From assembly GCA_023101725.1 (NCBI GenBank), contig JALJCO010003418.1, positions 95,001 to 159,000 on the forward strand: a stretch of 64,000 nucleotides of DNA, written 5' to 3'. A program made the position numbers and the translations under genes. The DNA comes from Atherinomorus stipes. Lineage: Eukaryota > Chordata > Actinopteri > Atheriniformes > Atherinidae. Below, piece by piece: positions 47,950 through 57,664 of this stretch; position 1 is the first letter of the stretch; every line of letters begins with the position of its first letter. The notes under the pieces are model-generated. The model was not told the DNA's origin. It did no database searches and was given only the letters and a program-made list of their open reading frames with translations.

Positions 47950-48045
47950 TGGACATAAATATATGTTATATATATATATATATATACATATCTACATATA
48001 TTTTATGGGGTAGTACCTGTGTGTGTGTGTATACATATATATATA

Positions 48046-48092
<47 letters not shown>

Positions 48093-48116
48093 CATATACT
48101 GTATATATATACTAAT
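47950..48116. repeat. TA-rich microsatellite
   Basis: Broken TA tracts with a GTGTGTGTGTGTATAC segment. It borders the left side of the Tc1-like copy below. Confidence 0.85.
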
Positions 48117-48320
48117 TTATAATTTTGTATATATATACTAATTTACTAATACGAATTTATTTCTGAAATTCAACTTAAAAGGTGCAATTTACATATTGTA
48201 TAAATAAATAATATGCAAATCAATATATTTCAAGCTTTTATTTGTTTGGATGTTGCTGATTAGAACTTACAGCTTAAGAAAACCTCAAATTAAAAAACTC
48301 ATCAAATCTTTCATCTCTAC

Positions 48321-50297
48321 TTAGTACTTGGTTTGGTCCTTTTGCATGATTGACTCCTTAACCCGGCGTGGCATGGATGCTAGCAGCTTTAACCCGACGT
48401 GGCATTGATGCTAGCAGCTTTAACCCGGCGTGGCATGGATGCTAGCAGCTTTAACCCGGCGTGGCATGGATGCTAGCAGCTTTAACCCGGCGTGGCATGG
48501 ATGCTACCAGCTTTAACCCGGCGTGGCATGGATGCTAGCATCTTTAACCCGGCGTGACATGGACGCTAGCAGCTTTAACCCGGTGTGGCACGGATGCTAG
48601 CAGCTTTAACCCGGCGTGGCATCGGGAGGATTATGATATAGAATAAAACAGATGCTAGCAGCTTTAACCCGGCGTGGCACGGATGCTAGCAGCTTTAACC
48701 CGGCGTGGCATGGATGCTAGCAGCTTTAACCCGACGTGGCATTGATGCTAGCAGCTTTAACCCGGCGTGGCATGGATGCTAGCAGCTTTAACCCGGCGTG
48801 GCATGGATGCTAGCAGCTTTAACCCGGCGTGGCATGGATGCTACCAGCTTTAACCCGGCGTGGCATGGATGCTAGCATCTTTAACCCGGCGTGACACGCT
48901 AGCAGCTTTAACCCGGTGTAGCACGGATGCTAGCAGCTTTAACCCGGCGTGGCACAGAGGCTAGCAGCTTTAACCCGGCGTGGCACGGATGCTAGCAGCT
49001 TTAACCCGGCGTGGCACGGATGCTAGCAGCTTTAACCCGGCGTGGCATGGATGCTAGCAGCTTTAACCCGGCGTGGCACGGATGCTAGCAGCTTTAACCC
49101 GGCGTGGCATAGATGCTAGCAGCTTTAACCCAGCGTGGCATGCTAGCAGCTTTAACCCGGCGTGGCATGGATGCTAGCAGCTTTAACCCAGCGTGGCATG
49201 CTAGCAGCTTTAACCCGGCGTGGCATGGATGCTAGCAGCTCTAACCCCGCGTGGCATGGATGCTAGCACTTTAACCCGGCGTGGCATGGATGCTAGCAGC
49301 TCTAACCCGGCGTGGCATGGATGCTAGCTGCTTTAACCCGGCGTGGCACAGATGCTAGCAGCTTTAACCCGGCGTGGCACGGATGCTAGCAGCTTTAACC
49401 CGGCGTGGCATGGATGCTACCAGCTCTAACCCGGCGTGGCATGGATGCTAGCAGCTTTAACCCGGCGTGTCATGGATGCTACCAGCTTTAACCCAGCGTG
49501 GCATGGATGCTAGCAGCTTTAACCCGGCGTGGCATGGATGCTAGCAGCTTTAACCCAGCGTGGCATGGATGCTAGCAGCTTTAACCCGGCGTGTCATGGA
49601 TGCTACCAGCTTTAACCCGGCGTGGCACGGACGCTAGCAGCTTTAACCCGCCGTGGCATGGATGCTAGCAGCTTTAACCCGCCGTGGCATGGATGCTAGC
49701 AGCTTGTGGCATATCTCAGCTGTTATGGAGACCAACATGCTTCCATCACAGCCTTGAGCTCTTCTTTATCGTTTGCTCTCTTCCCGTTCAGCTTTCTCTG
49801 ACGATGTCCCACATGTTTTCAATGGGGTTCAGGTCAGGTGGGTTTGCGGGCCAATCCAGCATGGTGATCCATGGTTGTTGAAGCAGGATTTGGTAGTTTT
49901 GGCAGTGTGGGCAGGTGCCAAGTCCTGCTGGAAGATGAAGTCTGCATCCCCATACAGCTGGTCCACTGAAGCAAGCATGAAGGTCTCCAAAATGTCCTGG
50001 TAGACGGCTGCATTGATGCTGGACTTGATGAAGCTCACAGGTCCATTCCTTATGAAGTCCTCCACACGTCTGAAAGGTCCTTTCCTGACCATCTTCTCCA
50101 GGCTGCTGTCAGCCCTCTGGCTTCTACACCGTTTTCTTCCACACTTCTTCCTTCCACTTAACTGTCCATTAATGTGCTTTGAGACACTCTGAGAACATCC
50201 AGCTTCTTTTCTATCACTTTTTGTGTCTTTCCACCTTGTGCAGGGAGTCAATGATGGTTTTCTGCACAACTGTCAGATCAGCATCTTCCCCATGATG
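48321..50297 (-). pseudogene. Tc1-like transposase pseudogene, second family, expanded by a minisatellite
   Basis: The ATG is near 50297 and a frameshift follows soon after. N-terminal remnants read KEAGCSQSVSKHINGQLSG then RKKCGRKRC. The DDE domain gives SSINAAVYQDILETFMLASV, GDADFIFQQDLAPAHTAK. After about 49680 the C-terminus reads ITAEICHKLLASMPRRVKES then IMQKDQTKY and stop at 48321. Much of the middle of the protein is missing, including the first catalytic Asp. About 43 extra copies of a 31-bp segment interrupt the C-terminal codons. Different Tc1 family from the 27123 copy. Ends of the element are not defined. Confidence 0.85.
48357..49703. repeat. 31-bp minisatellite derived from transposase codons, about 43 copies
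   Basis: The unit is GGATGCTAGCAGCTTTAACC then CGGCGTGGCAT. On the minus strand this is CTGCTAGCATCCATGCCACG then CCGGGTTAA, the codons for LLASMPRRVK of the surrounding transposase. Single-copy transposase sequence continues on both sides. A block of about 330 bp is duplicated: the CCCGACGTGGCATTG variant occurs at 48392 and 48733. An odd unit with GGGAGGATTATGATATAG lies at 48622-48650. Confidence 0.95.
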
Positions 50298-50434
50298 GTG
50301 AATTCTTCTAAACCAACACAGAGACTTTTTAAAGGCTCAGGGTACTTATGGAGGTGTTTGGATTACTGACCTGATCAGAATGTGACACTCTGAACCTGCA
50401 ATACTGGAGCTTTTTACAATATTGGTGTGGTCTG

Positions 50435-50535
50435 TGGAACAGCCTGCCAGAGAACCTCAGGGCTGCAGAGACTGTTGATGTTTTAAAGAAGATGCTCAAG
50501 ACCTTTTTAACTTAGCTTTATGATTTGATTTCATT
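50435..50535 (+). mobile_element. Short LINE 3' fragment
   Basis: The plus strand encodes WNSLPENLRAAETVDVFKKM then LKTFLT and stop. This resembles the C-terminal tail of L2/CR1- or Rex1-type LINE ORF2 proteins. It adjoins the likely end of the Tc1-like element. Confidence 0.6.
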
Positions 50536-50749
50536 TTACTTATTTAACTTTCACTCTATTTTCTGTTATGTTAAAGTTATTTTAGATTTTATTGACTTGT
50601 TTAGCATCATTTTACAAATACGTATTAATTTTTCCATGTTGCTCTTATCTGTCCACTTATTTTATCTGTTTTAACAGTTTAATACCAGTGTTTCCTCATG
50701 GGGATCCTTCACTCTGGGGGATTTGCCTTCTTGGTCTGAGAGAGCTGGC

Positions 50750-52200
50750 AGGTGGCTGCCCTGGTCCTGGTGGCTGGGGCCCGGTACTGCAGCCCTATCG
50801 CTGTGGTGCAGCCCTATCCCTGTGGTGTGGACCCTGGTCCTGGTGGCCGGGGCCCAGTACTCCAGCCCTGTCGCTGTGGTGTGGACCCTGGTCCTGCAGC
50901 CCTGTTGCTGTGGTGTGGACCCTGGTCCTGCAGCCCTGTTGCTGTGGTATGGACCCTGGTCCTGGTGGCCGGGGCCCGGTACTGCAGCCCTATCACTGTG
51001 GTGTGGACCCTGGTCCTGGTGGCCGGGGCCCGGTACTGCAGCCCTATCGCTGTGGTGTGGACCCTGGTCCTGGTGGCCGGGGCCCGGTACTGCAGCCCTA
51101 TCGCTGTGGTGCAGCCCTATCCCTGTGGTGTGGACCCTGGTCCTGGTGGCCGGGGCCCAGTACTCCAGCCCTGTCGCTGTGGTGTGGACCCTGGTCCTGC
51201 AGCCCTGTTGCTGAGTTGTGGACCCTGGTCCTGGTGGCCGGGTCCCGGTACTGCAGCCCTATCACTGTGGTGTGGACCCTGGTCCTGGTGGCCGGGGCCC
51301 GGTACTGCAGCCCTATCGCTGTGGTGTGGACCCTGGTCCTGGCGGCCGGGGCCCGATACTGCAGCCCTATCGCTGTGGTGCGGACCCTGGTCCTGGTGGC
51401 TGGGGCCCGGTACTGCAGCCCTATCGCTGTGGTGTGGACCCTGGTCCTGGCGGCCGGGGCCCGATACTGCAGCCCTATCGCTGTGGTGCGGACCCTTGTC
51501 CTGGTGGCCAGGGCCCGATACTGCAGCCCTATCGCTGTGGTGTGGACCCTGGTCCTGGTGGCCGGGGCCCGGTCCTGCAGCCCTGTTGCTGTGGTGTGGA
51601 CCCTGGTCCTGGTGGCTGGGGCCCGGTACTGCAGCCCTATCGCTGTGGTGCGGACCCTGGTCCTGCAGCCCTGTTGCTGTGGTGTGGACCCTGGTCCTGG
51701 TGGCTGGGGCCCGGTACTGCAGCCCTATCGCTGTGGTGTGGACCCTGGTCCTGGCGGCCGGGGCCCGGTACTGCAGCCCTATCGCTGTGGTGTGGACCCT
51801 GGTCCTGGCGGCCGGGGCCCGGTACTGCAGCCCTATCGCTGTGGTGCGGACCCTGGTCCTGCAGCCCTGTCGCTGTGGTGTGGACCCTGGTCCTGGCGGC
51901 CGGGGCCCGGTACTGCAGCCCAATCGCTGTGGTGTGGACCCTGGTCCTGCAGCCCTGTTGCTGTGGTGTGGACCCTGGTCCTGGCGGCCGGGGCCCGGTA
52001 CTGCAGCCCTGTTGCTGTGGTGTGGACCCTGGTCCTGGTGGCCGGGGCCTGGTCCTGCAGCCCTGTTGCTGTGGTGTGGACCCTGGTCCTGGCGGCCGGG
52101 GCCCGGTACTGCAGCCCTATCGCTGTGGTGTGGACCCTGGTCCTGGCAGCCGGGGCCCGGTACTGCAGCCCTGTCGCTGTGGTATGGACCCCGGCCCGCC
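50750..52200. repeat. 54-bp GC-rich minisatellite, about 30 units
   Basis: The full unit runs GGTGTGGACCCTGGTCCTGG, TGGCCGGGGCCCGGTACTGC, AGCCCTATCGCTGT. Shorter 34-bp units lack the 20 bases between two CTG triplets, giving GGTCCTGCAGCCCTG. All three plus frames and two minus frames stay open, up to 555 codons, purely because 54 is divisible by three and the unit has no stop. Confidence 0.96.
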
Positions 52201-52499
52201 CTGATCTGGATGGTCCCTGCAGGAGCGCCCTCTGGGACCATGTCTGGCTCCTGGAGTGAACGGATCCACAAGATATTGCTTCCTCACAGTAGGTCAAGCC
52301 AGATTTTTATTACTCTTCATGCTTTTATTTTAGGGGTCAAAAGTTATGCGCACAGTTGAGTGGGTGGGTGGGTGGGGATTGTGGGGGGGGGGGGGTCATG
52401 TCTGTGTGTGTGTGCAAATGTTTATAGTTATGTGTGCTATGTTTTGCGCTTGGATGTGTGAAGGCTTGTTTTTATTTTAAAATGCATTTGTTTTTATTG
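52201..52499. other. Spacer with G run
   Basis: GTGGGTGGGTGGGTGGG and a 13-base G run near 52357-52395, then GTGTGTGTG. No gene. Confidence 0.5.
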
Positions 52500-52509
52500 T
52501 CTTGAACAG

Positions 52510-54480
52510 CAGGGCCCTGTCCCTGGACCGGCGACAAACGGCAGCCTTGGCGGAGTCCAACTCTCACCGGGAATGGATCCGACCTACAGCTGGAAATGCG
52601 GACCAAGCTCTGGCACCGGTCGTACAGGGACCGGACAGCTCGAACAAGGGGGTCCGGTACCCCGTACTCCCGGAGCACCCCCCACAGGAATCCCCGGGGG
52701 ACACGATTGAACGCCTTCTCCAAGTCCACAAAGCACATGTAGACTGGTTGGAGAACTCCCATGCCCCCTCCAGGATCCTGAAGAGGGTGTAGAGCTGGTC
52801 CACTGTTCCACGACCAGGACGAAAACCACACTGCTCGTCCTCAATCTGAGGTTCCACTATCCGACGGACCCCCCTCTCCAGGACCCCCGAATAGACTTTA
52901 CCAGGGAGGCTGAGGTGTGTGATCCCCCTGAAGTTGGAACACACCCTCCGATCCCCCTTTTTGAAAAGGGGGACCACCACCCCAGTCTGCCAGTCCAGAG
53001 GCACTGCCCCCGATGTCCACGCAATGCTGCAGAGGCGCGTCAGCCAAGACCGCCCCCCAGCATCCAGAGCCTCAAGAAACTCCGGGTGGATCCCATCCCC
53101 CACCCGGGGCCACCGAGGAGCTTTTTGACTACCTCGGCGACCTCAGCCGCGGTGACAGAAGAGCCCCCCCCCCCTGAGTCCCCAAACTCTGCTTCCTCCT
53201 CGGAAGAGGTGTTGGAAGAATTGAGGAGGTCTTCAAAGTATTCCTTCTACCGGCCCACGATGTCCCAAGTCGAGGTCAGCAGCCCCCCATCCCCACTGTA
53301 CACTGTGTTGATGGTGCACTGCTTCACCAGAATCTCCTCGAAGCCGTCCGGAAGTTGTTCTCCATGGCCTCACCGAACTCCTCCCATGACCGAGTTTTTG
53401 CCTCAGCGACCGCCAGAGCTCCGCGGAGGGCCCTCCGATACCTGTCAGCTGCCTCAGGAGTCCCACAGGCCAGGAAGGCCCGGTAGGACTCCTTCAGTCC
53501 CACAGACCAGGAAAGCTCGGTAGGACTCCTTCAGTCCCACAGGCCAGGAAGACCCCGTAGGACTGCTTCAGTCCCACAGGCCAGGAAGGCCCGGTAGGAC
53601 TCCTTCAGTCCTACAGGCCAGGAAGGCCCGGTAGGACTCCTTCAGTCCCACAGGCCAGGAAGGCCCGGTAGGACTCCTTCAGTCCCACAGGCCAGGAAGG
53701 CCCGGTAGGACTCCTTCTTCAGCTTTACGGCATCCCTCACTGCTGGTGTCCACCACGACAGGCACCGACAACCTTACGGCCACAGCCCCGACTAGCAGCC
53801 TCAGCAACTAACCCTACAGGCGCCGAGCTGGGGGGCAATGAGTATGCCCACACCTGCTCGCTGCCTTTCACCGGGACCAACTCCAGAGTGGAACCAGGTC
53901 CAGACTGGAACCAGGTCCAGCTCCTCTCCAGGATGGTGTTCCCACAGCCTGAGCTGTGCGTGGAGGTGAATCCAACTATATCTAGTCGGAACCGCTCGAC
54001 CTCCCGCACCAGCTCAGGCTCCTTTCCAACCAGAGAGGTGACGTTCCACGTCCCTAGAGCTAGCTTCTGCAGCCGGGGATTGGACCGCCAGGGTTTCCCC
54101 TGTCCTTGGCCGCCGCCCAACTCACACTGCACCCGACCCCTATGGCCCCTCTCGCGGGTGGTGGGTCCACAAGAAGTGGCGCCCATGTTGTCCTTTCGGG
54201 CTGAGCTCCCATGAGCAAAAGCCCGGCCACCAGGGGCTCCGTGCCCCACCTCCAGGCCTGGCTCCAGAGGGGGGCTCGGTGACCCATGTCTGGGCGAGGG
54301 ACGCGTGGTTCCATTGATGTCCGTCTCCATGAGGGGTGTGTGGGCTGCGCTTTGTCTGGTCTCTCCCTTTGTAACCTGTTTTCCATGGGTGACCCTGCCC
54401 GGGGCATAATCTAGCCCCAGATAACATGGCCCCTAGGATCCTCAGAACACGCAAACCCCCCCCCACCACGATAAGGTGGC
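52510..54480 (-). mobile_element. LINE (same family as copy 1), copy 2, 3'-truncated
   Basis: Minus strand, from 54480: a 5' leader with CCACCTTATCGTGGTGG, then LGTWNVTSLVGKEPELVREV (endonuclease start, near 54050). Most of the endonuclease is deleted near 53890. Then come RSCGRKVVGACRGG, the 36-bp array at 53452-53720, GDGIHPEFLEALDAGGRSWL near 53100, VVVPLFKKGDRRVCSNFRGI, and CFVDLEKAFNRVPRGFLWG near 52720. It stops just after VGLRQGC. The RT active-site box and the 3' end are missing, so the truncation is unusual for a LINE and suggests later deletion. Confidence 0.88.
53452..53720. repeat. 36-bp minisatellite inside LINE copy 2, about 7 copies
   Basis: Plus-strand unit: AGGACTCCTTCAGTCCCACA then GGCCAGGAAGGCCCGGT. 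On the LINE sense strand it encodes SYRAFLACGTE-like residues. The same segment is expanded in LINE copy 3. Confidence 0.92.
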
Positions 54481-54496
54481 AGCCCAGGGAGGGGTG

Positions 54497-54552
<56 letters not shown>
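54497..54552. repeat. (TA)n microsatellite
   Basis: About 56 bases of TA between the LINE copy 2 leader and MITE copy 3. Confidence 0.93.
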
Positions 54553-54553
<1 letters not shown>

Positions 54554-55030
54554 TTTCATCCTCCAAATTATTCCTACCCTCAAATTGAAGGAAGAAAATA
54601 ATCTGTCAGTGGAATGAGATGAAATTGACAAAAGTAAGAATAAATAAAAATTCTCTGAAATCACGATGTTGGTTTTGATTCGTTGTTTGACAGAAATATT
54701 AAAAACAAATACACAAAAAATAAAACAAGCAGGATGGGACTCCGAAGCTAAAATGTTGTTGAGCAACACTTTGATTCAATCACTGCAATCAGGTGTTTCT
54801 GAAACGTCCAATCAGACGTCTGCACTTGTTGACAGGTATGTTGGTCCATGTTCATAAGGAAAGATGCTCTGATGTGTCTGAGACAGTTTGTTTTTTAAAT
54901 GATCATTTCCAAAAGCAACATTTTATTTCACTAAATTCTAATTTTGTGAATTTCTTTTATTTATTATTAGTGTCTGTAGTTTCTTATTTGAATCACTGTT
55001 GTGAATTTAGCCGTTTCTTCGATTGGTTTC
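54551..55030 (-). mobile_element. Tc1/mariner-type MITE, copy 3
   Basis: Reverse orientation relative to copies 1 and 2. TTTCATCCTCC at the left end is a decayed terminus. Shared blocks include TGAAATTGACAAAAGTA, GACAGAAATATTAAAAACAA and TGTGAATTTAGCC. No coding region. Confidence 0.65.
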
Positions 55031-55144
55031 CCTCTTGTTAAAGACAAATGCAAAATTCATATCATATAATTTATAATATTTGTTTTTCAAAGAACGGGGT
55101 GAATAAAGTTTTTTCTTTCATTTCATTTCATTTCATTTCATTTC

Positions 55145-55608
55145 AATTATGTCATTCAAATAACAGGAAACTAAAAAAAACAGTTATAAATAAAAAAAAA
55201 AAACTAAATTATGATTTGGTCAAATAAATTGTTGCTTTTGAATTGTGGTTGAAAGTTACATAATAAAAAAACAGCAACTAAACACTAAACAAACCAAACT
55301 GTTCCAGACATATCAGAGCACACTGCTCATACGTAGTAAACCTAAATACCTGGGATCAGGTGCAGAAAGCTGATTGGCCGTTACAGAAAACACTTGCATG
55401 CTCTAGTGTTCATCAAAACTTTAGTTAAGGAGCCCCATCATGCTTGTTTTATTTTGTTTGTTTGTTTTTAATATTTCTGTTGATCCAGAATTTAAAATAA
55501 TTTTTTTTGGTATTGTTACTTTGGCAATTTTAACTCATTACACTGAGAGGATTTCTTTCCATCGTTAATAAGAGGGTATGAATAATTTTCAGGACGACTG
55601 TTTGTATA
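55145..55608 (+). mobile_element. Tc1/mariner-type MITE, copy 4
   Basis: Shares TTGAATTGTGGTTGAAA, TTTGTTTTTAATATTTCTGT and the right terminus TTTTCAGGACGACTGT. The left terminus is lost. A (TTTCA)n tract at 55118-55145 lies just upstream. Confidence 0.65.
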
Positions 55609-55689
55609 ATGTAAAGATGTTTTGTTTTATTTCAGCTGCATTAATCACTCATGTCCAAATGGTTGTTGAGAAATTTTCATCTATACCTT

Positions 55690-55696
55690 TATATAC

Positions 55697-55752
<56 letters not shown>
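55690..55752. repeat. (TA)n microsatellite
   Basis: About 60 bases of TA, 80 bases right of MITE copy 4. Confidence 0.93.
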
Positions 55753-55754
<2 letters not shown>

Positions 55755-56535
55755 TTCTCTGTCTCACTGTACACACTCACACACAGGTGTATATATGTTT
55801 ATGTTTGTATGTGATTTCTAGTGATTTCATAAAGACAAAAGTGTGTAATCCAGATTTTAATTGACTTTTTTCTGTTTCATTACAATCTGAGTAGCTGGGT
55901 GATACCAGCAGAGTGGTACTATGGTACTATGGTACTACTCTGTATTGTTCTGACATCTAGTGGTGATGTGGGGACATCGTGTCCGTGTCGTGCTGAGGAC
56001 ACTTGATTCATGTTGTTGTCGTTGCAGCGTCTTTGCCGGAGTTCTTCTGAACGTCTTCCCTTAATCCCCTGATGTTTCTGACGTCATGAGGAAAAGCAAA
56101 CAGGAGGTGTTTGCAAAGCTGAACAGCAGCCAGAGTCAGAGACTCACATCCGGATCTCCCGGACCCACGACCCGGTAGATACCTGCTCCGGACAGCTCCA
56201 TCACTAACATGTCTGCATACCGGAGCTGCTCTTCATCTCCTACGTTTTAAAAACAACTTTATTTATCTGCATGTTTAAATGTTCGGTCTGTTTTAGCCCA
56301 TCTTACACCGAAAGGTATTTTCAGTGATTTAGACTTCAGTCATTTCTTTCAGGCTTCTGACTAATAAAATCCTCAGGTAAGCCAGCACAGAAAACATCTG
56401 CTTCCATTCAAATCCTGTGTAGAAGTAAAGCTGCCGTGCAAACAGCATAAAATAATATTCATTTAAATGCAAACTTGTGTCCAGACCTCAGCTAACTGAT
56501 TTTGTTCTTGTGTTGTGACACATTACATTTTACTG
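55753..56535. other. Intergenic, no gene recognised
   Basis: Contains GGTACTATGGTACTATGG near 55915 and an acceptor-like TTGTTGTCGTTGCAG near 56025 with no coding sequence that I recognise after it. Confidence 0.45.
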
Positions 56536-56985
56536 CACTGCAAAAACTCAAATCTTACCAAGTAGATTTTTCTCATTTCTAGTCAAAATATCTCATCACA
56601 CTCAAAATAAGACAAAATTACTTAAAGAGAAACATTTCAGTGAGATATACTAACTTGTTGTAACGCATCTTATTTCAAGAAATCTTATCAAGAAAAGTTT
56701 GCTTGTTGCATTGGCAGAATTTTTTTGCTCATTAAGAAAAAAAACAAATCTTAGCCACTCTTGAAATAAGAAAGTTTTTTTTTTTTTTTTTTTGCTTGTA
56801 ATAAGAAAAAAATTCAGCCAATAGAACAAGCAAAATTTTGTTCATAAGATGCGTTGCCTTAAAACAAGTTGCTATATCTCACTGAAATGCTTCTCTTCAG
56901 GTAATTTTGTCTTATTTAGAGTGTGATGAGATATTTTGACTAGAAACGAGAAAATCTACTTGGTAAGATTTGAGTGTTTGCAGTG
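56536..56985. mobile_element. Non-autonomous inverted-repeat element with CACTGCAAAAACTC ends
   Basis: The left end is CACTGCAAAAACTCAAATCT and the reversed right end CACTGCAAACACTCAAATCT. Pairing continues through TTACCAAGTAGATTTTCTC, CTAGTCAAAATATCTCATCACACTC (split here by short gaps) and TTTCAGTGAGATATA, so almost the whole 450 bp is an imperfect palindrome. This is a widespread fish hAT-like MITE. A T run sits near the centre at 56776-56794. Confidence 0.85.
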
Positions 56986-57450
56986 GGGGTCAAGGTTATT
57001 CTAGTGTACTAAAACTAATGAAAAACAAAAACTAAAATCAAAAAACATTTTCATGCCCTGAAATAAAAATGAGGTTTTTAGAAAACCATAACTCACTGAA
57101 ACCGTTGTGTCTTTACAAAACTAAAACTAACTAAAATGACTGCAAAAACATCATCAGTTTTAGTCTTTGTAAACTTGTTTAATACATCAGCCTCTTGGGT
57201 TGATATGAAATCTGTTTCTATTTAATCTGTTTACTTCGCGCTCCCGGTTTTACTCTGAGTGGCTTTCTGATGTCTTTGAATGTCAAACCAGACAAATTTA
57301 CATAAATTACGATAAAAAACAAACAAACACTCAAACCAATAAAAACTGAACTAAAACTAAGCATTTTCCAAAAAATAAAACCAATAAAAACTAGCAAACC
57401 TGCTCAAAAAACTAACTGAAATAAAAAACAAAAAGAAGTTTAAATGTAAG
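56986..57450. repeat. AT-rich dispersed repeat
   Basis: Begins GTCAAGGTTATTCTAGTG and is rich in AAACTAAAACTAA words, ending near GCAAACCTGCTCAAAAAACT. This composition matches a known type of fish interspersed repeat. Borders and family are not firm. Confidence 0.5.
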
Positions 57451-57664
57451 GCAACGTGGGGTCAAAAATGACTGATATGTAAATGATTGGACACAAAATG
57501 TGAAACGGATGACGTCATTTCCTCAGTAACACCTTGTTGAATCTGTATGATTACGTCAGTTCTGAAGAAGAAAGGGTCCGACCCAGAACTGGCAATGTGG
57601 ACTTTAATAAGGTGGTCAGTGCGTGTACCACATACATGTTGAATAATTGACCTTTAGTTCTTCT

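Noticed and set aside
50592..52359. 555- and 535-codon GC-rich frames with VVWTLVLVAGARYCSPIA repeats
   Set aside because: 54-bp array open in three forward frames; no start context or family match.
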